Shown here one piece after another: positions 38,604 through 45,743 of a DNA stretch of 45,743 nt (its first letter is position 1; every line of letters begins with the position of its first letter). The stretch lies in NCBI GenBank assembly GCA_016783715.1, contig JADHWA010000004.1, forward strand, positions 1 through 45,743, in the 5' to 3' direction. The stretch comes from Candidatus Omnitrophota bacterium. Lineage in GTDB: Bacteria; Omnitrophota; Gorgyraeia; Gygaellales; Profunditerraquicolaceae. Under the pieces are notes generated by a model. The model was not told the origin of the DNA. It saw only the letters and a program-made list of their open reading frames with translations, and made no database searches. Position numbers and translations under genes: made by a program.

Positions 38604-40026
38604 TATCGAGTCACAGGAGAAGCGGGTTGCAGTAGTATCAGATGGGACGTTGGATGAATTTTATATTGAGCGTCCGCAGGATAAGACTATTGTCGGGAAT
38701 ATCTACAAAGGAAAAATTGAGGCAATTCTTCCGTCGATTGGTGCGGCATTTGTGGATATTGGGTTGCCTAAAAAGGGTTTTTTGTATATGTCTGAGATAG
38801 AGACAGCATTTGAATCTGTGGATATATCAAAAAAGGCTCCAGCAAGAAAAGTAGGTAAAGGGGAAGAGGTTTTAGTTCAGGTTGTAAAGGAGTCATTCGG
38901 GACTAAGGGGCCGCGGTTATCAGCGCATATCGGCCTGCCGGGTAGATACCTTGTACTTATGCCGCAGGAGGCTCAGCGCGGGATCTCCCGTCGGATCGAA
39001 GATGAAGAGGAGAGAAAGCGACTGAAGGCAATCCTCAGAGAGCTGAAAATGCCGGCCAATATTGGTTTAATCGTTAGAACTGCGGCGGTGGGTAAATCCC
39101 GTCAGGAACTGCAGCGTGATGCCCTCTTCCTAATGAAACTCTGGAGTAGGATAGAGAAGACCCTGAGGAAGCGAAAAGCACCCAGTATGATCTATGAGGA
39201 GTATGATCTGACTCTGCGAGTGGTAAGAGATTCCTTTACCGACGATGTCACTAAGCTCTATGTCGACTCTAAGGCTGAATATTACAGGATTGTGCGATTT
39301 ATGAGGACTTTCCTGAGTTATCTTTCCAGTAGAGTTGAATTCTACCGGGGTGCTAATCTTTTTGAGGAGAAGGATATTGAGCGGCGGATCAGTAAGATCT
39401 TTGATAGTAAGGTCTTCATGAAATCCAAGGCTTATATTGTTATAGAGCAGACAGAAGGTCTGGTGGTAATAGATGTCAATAGCGGCGGATTCCGGAAGAA
39501 GGTAGGTCAGGAGGAGGCAGCTTTCAAGGTTAATTGCGAGGCCGCTGTTGAGATCGTCCATCAACTCGAACTTCGTGATCTGGGCGGGATAATCGTTATT
39601 GACTTTATTGATATGGAGCGGCAGTCTCATCGCAGAGAAGTGCTGAATATCCTCAAAAAACACTTAAGTTGTGACCGGGCAAAATACGATATACTGGGGA
39701 TCTCGAAGTTTGGCGTGGTCGAGATGACCAGGGAGCGAATCCATAATACCGTTCAGAGCCTATCATTCCAGACCTGCCCATATTGTCATGGTAAGGGGAG
39801 GGTGCGCTCAGCGTTGACGATGGCGATTGTAGTTCTAAAGGAGCTTAGGAGATTCCTGTTAAATAACCGCTCAACCAGAGCTGTTTCATTGGCAGTAAAC
39901 CCATCCGTAGCCGATGAGATCTCCAAGGATAAGGGGGGTCTCAGGAATATCGAACGGCAGTTCAGGGTCAGGATTAATCTAGCTCCTTCAGCTGATACAC
40001 ACATCGAAGAATTCAAGATCACCTAA
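38581..40026 (+). CDS. rng: Ribonuclease E/G family
   Basis: EILINIESQEKRVAVVSDGTLDEFYIERP..., IVGNIYKGKIEAILPSIGAAFVDIG, CPYCHGKGRV. Confidence 0.95.
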   Translation: MSKEILINIESQEKRVAVVSDGTLDEFYIERPQDKTIVGNIYKGKIEAILPSIGAAFVDIGLPKKGFLYMSEIETAFESVDISKKAPARKVGKGEEVLVQVVKESFGTKGPRLSAHIGLPGRYLVLMPQEAQRGISRRIEDEEERKRLKAILRELKMPANIGLIVRTAAVGKSRQELQRDALFLMKLWSRIEKTLRKRKAPSMIYEEYDLTLRVVRDSFTDDVTKLYVDSKAEYYRIVRFMRTFLSYLSSRVEFYRGANLFEEKDIERRISKIFDSKVFMKSKAYIVIEQTEGLVVIDVNSGGFRKKVGQEEAAFKVNCEAAVEIVHQLELRDLGGIIVIDFIDMERQSHRREVLNILKKHLSCDRAKYDILGISKFGVVEMTRERIHNTVQSLSFQTCPYCHGKGRVRSALTMAIVVLKELRRFLLNNRSTRAVSLAVNPSVADEISKDKGGLRNIERQFRVRINLAPSADTHIEEFKIT

Positions 40027-40060
40027 TGCCTTCGCCCACTTGGCGGAGCCATTTTCTTAC

Positions 40061-40089
40061 TTGACCTCCCTCTCTAAATGTGCTAACAT
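40061..40089 (+). promoter_or_regulatory. Sigma70-type promoter TTGACC-N17-TAACAT upstream of rplU
   Basis: TTGACC 40061-40066; TAACAT 40084-40089. Confidence 0.65.
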
Positions 40090-40178
40090 ACTCCCTTCGA
40101 ATATCTTAAGGAACCTGCCTGATTATAAAAGAGGATAGAGGTGGATAACCCGAAAAATAACTTTAAGGAGCGAGGAAA

Positions 40179-40493
40179 ATGTATGCAATAATTGAAGTTG
40201 GAGCAAAACAGTACCAGGTAAAAAAGGGCGATATTGTAGAGGTCGAGAAGCAGGATATCCAGGAAGGCAAGGATATCAGCCTGGATAGAGTTCTTCTGGT
40301 GTACAAGGATAAGAAGCTGGATATCGGCACCCCCTACCTAAAGAGCGTTCATGTAAAAGCCGAAGTCCTAAAGCAAATCAAAGGCCGCAAGGCGATCTCT
40401 TTTAAGTACCGTAAGCGCAAATCTTCGCATTGGACTAAGGGGCACAGGCAGAAGCTGACCCGTCTGAAGATTAAAGAGATAAGCTTAGCATAG
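40179..40493 (+). CDS. rplU: 50S ribosomal protein L21
   Basis: MYAIIEVGAKQYQVKKGDIVEVEK...FKYRKRKSSHWTKGHRQKLTRLKI. Confidence 0.96.
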   Translation: MYAIIEVGAKQYQVKKGDIVEVEKQDIQEGKDISLDRVLLVYKDKKLDIGTPYLKSVHVKAEVLKQIKGRKAISFKYRKRKSSHWTKGHRQKLTRLKIKEISLA

Positions 40494-40499
40494 ACGGTC

Positions 40500-41453
40500 A
40501 TGTTCATTGATAGTGTAAGAATATCTGTGCGTGCCGGTAATGGCGGAAGAGGCTGTCGGAGTTTTTATCGCGACAAATACAATCGTGTGGGGACCCCTAA
40601 CGGTGGCGACGGAGGCAGAGGCGCTGATGTAATTATCAGGGCAGACAGAAACCTGCAGACCTTACTGGATTTTCGCTATAACCGTCATTTTAACGGTAAG
40701 CATGGCGGTCACGGAGGGGGGAAGAAGAAAAAAGGGGGGAGTGCCGCACCCCTTGTAATGCGAGTTCCCTGCGGTACCCTGATTAAGGATTACCAGAGCA
40801 ATTGTCTGCTTAGGGATCTGCAGGCAGACCTTGAGGAAATTGTTGTTGCCAAGGGTGGAGCCGGCGGAAGAGGAAATTTCAGGCGCCAGGAAGCCACTGA
40901 CGGCGTAGCCGGAGAGGCCAAAGAGATACTCCTTGATTTAAAAGTCATCGCTGATGTCGGGGTGGTTGGCTTCCCAAACTCAGGTAAATCCACGCTGATT
41001 TCAAATATATCGAATGCCCGGTCGAAGGTCGCAGCATACCCCTTCACCACAAAATTCCCGGTTCTAGGCGTCGTCGGTTCAATGGATGAGGCCTTTGTGA
41101 TTGCAGATATCCCCGGTATTATCGAGGGGGCCTCAAGGGGCCGAGGCCTGGGGGATAAGTTCTTAAGGCATATTGAGCGCACAAAGGTATTGATACATAT
41201 ACTGGATATTTCAGGTTCGCAAGGTAGGGATCCGCTCGATGACTATAAAAAGATTAACAACGAACTAAAAAATTACGGCGGAGAGGTACATAAGAAGCCC
41301 CAGGTGATCGTCGCCAATAAGATGGATTTAGAAGGGGCAGAAGTGCACCTGCTTCGTTTTAAGCAGGCTCTAAAAAAAAAGATATACCCGATATCGGCGT
41401 TAAAGTTACAAGGACTGGAGGAGTTAATTGAAGCAGTCAGGAAGAAAATCTAA
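40500..41453 (+). CDS. obgE: GTPase ObgE/CgtA
   Basis: Glycine-rich Obg domain, GFPNSGKSTLISNISNA, DIPGIIEGAS. Confidence 0.96.
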   Translation: MFIDSVRISVRAGNGGRGCRSFYRDKYNRVGTPNGGDGGRGADVIIRADRNLQTLLDFRYNRHFNGKHGGHGGGKKKKGGSAAPLVMRVPCGTLIKDYQSNCLLRDLQADLEEIVVAKGGAGGRGNFRRQEATDGVAGEAKEILLDLKVIADVGVVGFPNSGKSTLISNISNARSKVAAYPFTTKFPVLGVVGSMDEAFVIADIPGIIEGASRGRGLGDKFLRHIERTKVLIHILDISGSQGRDPLDDYKKINNELKNYGGEVHKKPQVIVANKMDLEGAEVHLLRFKQALKKKIYPISALKLQGLEELIEAVRKKI

Positions 41454-42498
41454 AAGGGTTGTAATTAAGATCGGCAGCAGCGTGTTCTATTCCGGGAAGA
41501 ACTTAAAAATAGGGAATATCTTTGAGATTATCTCCGGGATCAGCGCATTGGGCCAGCTCTACGATACGGAAGTTGTAGTGGTCTCCTCCGGAGCGATAGC
41601 CTTAGGGATGAATATTATGGGTTTAAAGGCACGTCCGGGAGACCTGACTACTCTTCAGGCTGCCGCAGCATTGGGTCAGAACGAGTTGATGGATAAATAC
41701 AGCGAGTTTTTTAAGAAGTTTAAGTTGAAATGCGCGCAGATCCTTCTGACCTGGGATGACTTTTCAAACCGCAGGCGTTATCTGAATGCCAGGAATACGC
41801 TGGTTAAGCTCCTTGAGTTGGGTGTGGTTCCAATCGTAAATGAAAATGACACCGTTTCTACCGAAGAGATAAAGTTCGGTGATAATGATAAACTTTCAGC
41901 ACTAGTTGCAGGCTTAGTTAATGCCGATCTCTTAGTTATCCTCTCTGATGTCGAGGGGCTGCTTGATAAGGATAAGAGATTAGTTAGAGTGGTATCTGAG
42001 ATCAATACACAGATAAAAGAGATGGCATCTCCATCCGGCAGAAAGACATCTGTCGGCGGGATGGTTACAAAAATTGAAGCCGCAAAGATAGCTATGGATT
42101 CCGGCATTCGCTGTGTAATTACCAATGCCAGGACTAAGGCTATAATCCTTTCGGTAGTCAGAGAGCCTGAGCAGAACAAGGCAGGAACCCTCTTTCTGCC
42201 AAAAAAATTCTTGAAGGCGCGTCATCACTGGATTGCCTTTGGTACAAAACCCAAAGGAAGAATTATAGTAGACAAAGGGGCAAAAACAGCACTGCTGGCC
42301 AAAAAGAGCCTACTCTGTGTAGGAATATTAGGGGTCAGCGGCAATTTTGATGCAGGAGAGATTATCAGTATCACAGGAGTTGATAATCATGAGTTCGGCA
42401 GAGGCAAGTGCGTGTTATCCAGTAAAGATTTAGAAAAAATAAAGGGTTGCCGCTACGAAAAAGAGATAGTTCATAGAGACAATATAGTCATATTGTAA
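41428..42498 (+). CDS. proB: Glutamate 5-kinase
   Basis: VVIKIGSSVF, VVSSGAIALGMNIM, VPIVNENDTVSTEEIKFGDNDKLSALVA; C-terminal PUA-like domain; TTG start. Confidence 0.95.
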   Translation: MKQSGRKSKRVVIKIGSSVFYSGKNLKIGNIFEIISGISALGQLYDTEVVVVSSGAIALGMNIMGLKARPGDLTTLQAAAALGQNELMDKYSEFFKKFKLKCAQILLTWDDFSNRRRYLNARNTLVKLLELGVVPIVNENDTVSTEEIKFGDNDKLSALVAGLVNADLLVILSDVEGLLDKDKRLVRVVSEINTQIKEMASPSGRKTSVGGMVTKIEAAKIAMDSGIRCVITNARTKAIILSVVREPEQNKAGTLFLPKKFLKARHHWIAFGTKPKGRIIVDKGAKTALLAKKSLLCVGILGVSGNFDAGEIISITGVDNHEFGRGKCVLSSKDLEKIKGCRYEKEIVHRDNIVIL

Positions 42499-42518
42499 AG
42501 GCAACGGTCTAAAAAAAG

Positions 42519-43778
42519 ATGAATTTAAAGAATGAATTGATTAGTTTAGCCAGGGGTGCGCAGAAGGCTTCGAGAGTCCTCTCGGCCCTCTCTGCGGGAG
42601 AGAAGAATAATGTCCTGAAAGGGATGGCCCGTGCGTTATTAAGAGAAAAAAAGAGGATTCTTGCATCCAATAGAGCGGATCTACGTGCAGCAAGAGAGAA
42701 GGGGATATCCGGTGCTTTGCTTGACCGCCTTGCGCTTAATGAAGCAAGGGTTGGAGAGATGTCCCAGGGGATCTTTGAGTTGACTAAATTAGCCGACCCT
42801 GTCGGCAGGGAATTAAAGGCATGGCGGCGGCCTAACAAGCTTGTTATCCGTAAGGTCAGCGTACCTATCGGGGTGATAGCGATTATCTATGAATCGCGCC
42901 CAAATGTAACCGCCGACTGTATCGGCCTCTGTTTTAAAAGCGGCAACAGTGTGATCTTAAGAGGCGGCAGCGAGGCATATAATTCTAATAAGGCGATATT
43001 CGCTGTCTTAAGGGGAGTGATAAAGAAGTTCGGAGTTCCCGAGGGGGCAGTGAATCTGGTATCGACCAGAGAGAGGAAGGCGGTTGATCTGTTGCTTGGA
43101 TTATCAGGCCTGATTGATCTGGTAATCCCCAGAGGCGGGGAGGGGTTAATCAGGAGAGTTACCCGTAAATCCCGCATACCGGTGATAAAGCATTATAAAG
43201 GGGTCTGCCACGTCTATGTAGATGAATCTGCGGATTTGAATATGGCCGAGATTATATGTCTTAACGCCAAGCTGCAGCGTCCGGGAGTTTGCAACGCCAT
43301 GGAGAGTCTGCTTGTACATAAGGATGTAGCAGCAAGATTTTTGCCGGGGTTGGTAAGAAAATTTATCAATGCCGGCGTCCAGATCAAAGGATGTTCTTTC
43401 TCCCGAAGAGTCGTCGGCAGAAAGATAAAACTGGCCCGACAGATTGACTATTATACTGAATACCTCGATCTGAAGCTGTCACTGAAGTTAGTCGGCAGTC
43501 TAGCCGAGGCTATAGAGCATATAAATAAATACGGTTCAGGCCACTCGGATGCAATAGTCACCGAGGACTCCAGATCCGCAGATCAATTCTTAAAAGGAGT
43601 AGATTCTGCCTGCGTTTATGTAAATGCCTCAACCCGCTTTACAGACGGCAACCAGTTTGGGTTAGGTGCTGAGATCGGGATATCTACCGACAAGATCCAT
43701 GCCCGTGGGCCGATGGGGTTGGAGGAATTGACCACATATAAATATCAGATAGTCGGAAACGGGCAGATTAGAGAATGA
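42519..43778 (+). CDS. proA: Gamma-glutamyl phosphate reductase
   Basis: PIGVIAIIYESRPNVTADCIGLCFKSGNSVILRGGSEAYNSN; adjacent to proB. Confidence 0.96.
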   Translation: MNLKNELISLARGAQKASRVLSALSAGEKNNVLKGMARALLREKKRILASNRADLRAAREKGISGALLDRLALNEARVGEMSQGIFELTKLADPVGRELKAWRRPNKLVIRKVSVPIGVIAIIYESRPNVTADCIGLCFKSGNSVILRGGSEAYNSNKAIFAVLRGVIKKFGVPEGAVNLVSTRERKAVDLLLGLSGLIDLVIPRGGEGLIRRVTRKSRIPVIKHYKGVCHVYVDESADLNMAEIICLNAKLQRPGVCNAMESLLVHKDVAARFLPGLVRKFINAGVQIKGCSFSRRVVGRKIKLARQIDYYTEYLDLKLSLKLVGSLAEAIEHINKYGSGHSDAIVTEDSRSADQFLKGVDSACVYVNASTRFTDGNQFGLGAEIGISTDKIHARGPMGLEELTTYKYQIVGNGQIRE

Positions 43779-44341
43779 GGATAGGCATACTTGGAGGCAC
43801 ATTTAATCCGATTCATATCGGACACTTAATTCTGGCAGAGGAGAGCAGGGAGAAATTAGGGCTGGATAAGATAATTTTTGTTCCTACTAACCTGCCGCCG
43901 CATAAGGGTGATGCCGAGGTAGCAGCTGCCTCAAAGAGGCTGGCGATGCTAAGGATCGCTTTAGCTGGAAACAGGTACTTCTCTGTTTCAGATGTTGAGA
44001 TTAGAAGAAAGGGATTCTCCTATACAATTGAAACGATCAGAGAGTTGGAGAAGCTCTATCCGAAGCAGGAGCTCTTTTTTATCACCGGTTCGGATCTCTT
44101 AAAATACCTTGATGATTGGAAGGATCTGAATAAAATTATCAAGATGGTGAAGTTTGTGGTTGCCAGGAGGCCGGGGTACCCGTTAGAGAAGATACCCTCA
44201 TATATCTCTACCTTGCAGATCAGGGCGGTGGATGTCTCGGCATTCGAGATACGTTCGCGGATCAGAAGAAGGAAATCCTTCAGGTACCTGGTACCGGAGA
44301 AGGTATATAAATACATAAAAGAAAAAAAGCTTTATCTATGA
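43775..44341 (+). CDS. nadD: Nicotinate-nucleotide adenylyltransferase
   Basis: MRIGILGGTFNPIHIGHLILAEE...VPTNLPPHK...ISTLQIRAVDVSAFEIRSRIR. Confidence 0.94.
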   Translation: MRIGILGGTFNPIHIGHLILAEESREKLGLDKIIFVPTNLPPHKGDAEVAAASKRLAMLRIALAGNRYFSVSDVEIRRKGFSYTIETIRELEKLYPKQELFFITGSDLLKYLDDWKDLNKIIKMVKFVVARRPGYPLEKIPSYISTLQIRAVDVSAFEIRSRIRRRKSFRYLVPEKVYKYIKEKKLYL

Positions 44342-44351
44342 AAGTAAGAGG

Positions 44352-45005
44352 ATGAAAAAAAGAATACGAGTTTCGCCTTCAGTATTGTCAGCAGACTTTG
44401 GCTCTCTGGCCAGCCAGATTAAGGAAGTAGAGGTTGCCGGAGCGGACATGCTGCACATTGACGTAATGGACGGGCAATTCGTGCCTAATATCACTATAGG
44501 GCCGGTAGTAGTCAAGGATATCCGTAAAGTAACCAGGCTGCCTCTGGATGTCCATCTGATGATCGCCAACCCTGAGCTTTATATCGACAGGTTTGTTGAG
44601 GCAGGCAGTGATATGATTACCATGCACATTGAGACCATATCCGGCGCAAGGCTAAAAAAAGAGGCTCTAAAACTTAAAAAATTAGGTATTAAAGTAGGGG
44701 TATCTTTGAATCCGGCTACCCCTTTATCGAAGATTAAAAGCGTGCTCTCATTCGTTGATCTGGTTTTAGTGATGACGGTCAATCCGGGGTTTAGCGGACA
44801 GAAATTTATCCCGGCGGTTTTACCAAAGATAAAGAGGTTGCGTTCTATATTTGACGGTGATATCGCCGTTGACGGCGGCATAAACCATAAGTTGGCAGCA
44901 GTCCTGATCAATGCCGGGGCAGATATTCTGGCCTCCGGTTCATATATCTTCGGTGCCAAAGACAAAAAAACAGCGATAGAAAGGATTAGGCATGCATCAG
45001 GCTAA
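44352..45005 (+). CDS. rpe: Ribulose-phosphate 3-epimerase
   Basis: VSPSVLSADFGSLASQIKEVEVAGADMLHIDVMDGQFVPNITIGP, TVNPGFSGQKFI. Confidence 0.96.
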   Translation: MKKRIRVSPSVLSADFGSLASQIKEVEVAGADMLHIDVMDGQFVPNITIGPVVVKDIRKVTRLPLDVHLMIANPELYIDRFVEAGSDMITMHIETISGARLKKEALKLKKLGIKVGVSLNPATPLSKIKSVLSFVDLVLVMTVNPGFSGQKFIPAVLPKIKRLRSIFDGDIAVDGGINHKLAAVLINAGADILASGSYIFGAKDKKTAIERIRHASG

Positions 45006-45743
45006 AGAAATTAAATTCGGCACAGATGGTTGGAGGGCGATCATCGCCGAAACTTATACCTTCCAGAACTTAAAGGTCGTTTCACAAGCGGTAGCTGATT
45101 TCCTGGGGCCAGGTAAATCGGCAGTTGTAGGCTATGATACGCGCTTTATGTCGGCTGAGTTTGCCCGCATCTCGGCAGAGGTACTGGCGGCAAACCGGAT
45201 TAAAGTAATTCTCTCTGATCGGCCGATACCTACGCCATGTCTTAGTTTTGCGGTTAAGCATAAAAAAAGTGACCTGGGTGTGATGATTACTGCATCTCAT
45301 AATCCGGCCTCATATAACGGATTTAAGATTAAGAATGCTAAAGGAGGAGCTGCCGCGCTAGAGTTAACCAAGAAAGTCGAGAGCCTTCTGGGCAAGAGCA
45401 CTCCTAAAACTCTCGGGCCAAAAGAATCAGAGATTAAGAAAGAGGACTTGACCAAGATATATATCCGGTTTATCCGTTCCTATATTGATTTCAAAAAAAT
45501 AAAGAATAAAAAATTCAGACTTCTTGTGGATGTGATGCATGGCTCAGGAAACAGCTTCTTTGCCCAGATACTAAAGGGCAGCTCTGTAAAGATCGAATTT
45601 ATGCGCAGCGAAATTAATCCTTCATTTGGGGGAACCAGGCCTGAGCCGGTCGAAGAAAACCTTAGAATATTAAAAGAGAGGGTAAAACGTGAAAAGTTTG
45701 ACTTAGGGATTGCTTTAGACGGCGATGCCGACAGGATTGCTGC
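44992..45743 (+). CDS. Phosphoglucomutase/phosphomannomutase, 3' truncated by window edge
   Basis: Not in the ORF list. ATG 44992 translates MHQAKEIKFGTDGWRAIIAETYTFQNLKVV...MITASHNPASYNGFKIKN..., with active-site TASHNP and LDGDADR near the end. Confidence 0.92.
   Translation, partial: MHQAKEIKFGTDGWRAIIAETYTFQNLKVVSQAVADFLGPGKSAVVGYDTRFMSAEFARISAEVLAANRIKVILSDRPIPTPCLSFAVKHKKSDLGVMITASHNPASYNGFKIKNAKGGAAALELTKKVESLLGKSTPKTLGPKESEIKKEDLTKIYIRFIRSYIDFKKIKNKKFRLLVDVMHGSGNSFFAQILKGSSVKIEFMRSEINPSFGGTRPEPVEENLRILKERVKREKFDLGIALDGDADRIA

Noticed and set aside
39130-39663. Antisense ORF of 177 aa opposite rng
   Set aside because: No motif; sense RNase E/G domain is conserved through this region.

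Overview
The window is a gene-dense stretch (about 45.7 kb) with every confident gene on the + strand. Gene content and style suggest an Omnitrophota-like Gram-negative bacterium, but that assignment is inference only. Main blocks in order: a 5'-truncated membrane/TPR protein, miaA and hflX; a heat-shock cluster (hspR-like MerR, CIRCE, clpB, second degenerate CIRCE, short hrcA, grpE, dnaK, dnaJ); fmdB-like, VanZ-like, DUF1015, accD; an orphan sugar-type ABC ATPase; two tandem GGDEF proteins; ROK kinase, transaldolase-like protein, lptD; a UDP-sugar cluster (ugd, wbpA-like, wbpP-like epimerase, UDP-glucuronate decarboxylase split by a 469-aa intein with LAGLIDADG motifs); a type IV pilin plus minor pseudopilins and pilMNOPQ; DUF2344, rng, rplU, obgE, proB, proA, nadD, rpe and a 3'-truncated phosphomannomutase. 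The most novel-looking signals are outside the genes. (i) R1: three copies of a structured element with a covarying stem, a nearly fixed 29-30 nt segment and a variable long hairpin, each ending at the start of a CDS (hflX, accD, pilQ). (ii) R2: four copies of a composite multi-hairpin intergenic element upstream of hrcA, grpE, fmdB and ugd. (iii) The intein at the RIFN/TYGPRM motif of a sugar-nucleotide enzyme. All calls come from reading the sequence and the supplied ORFs; no searches were run.
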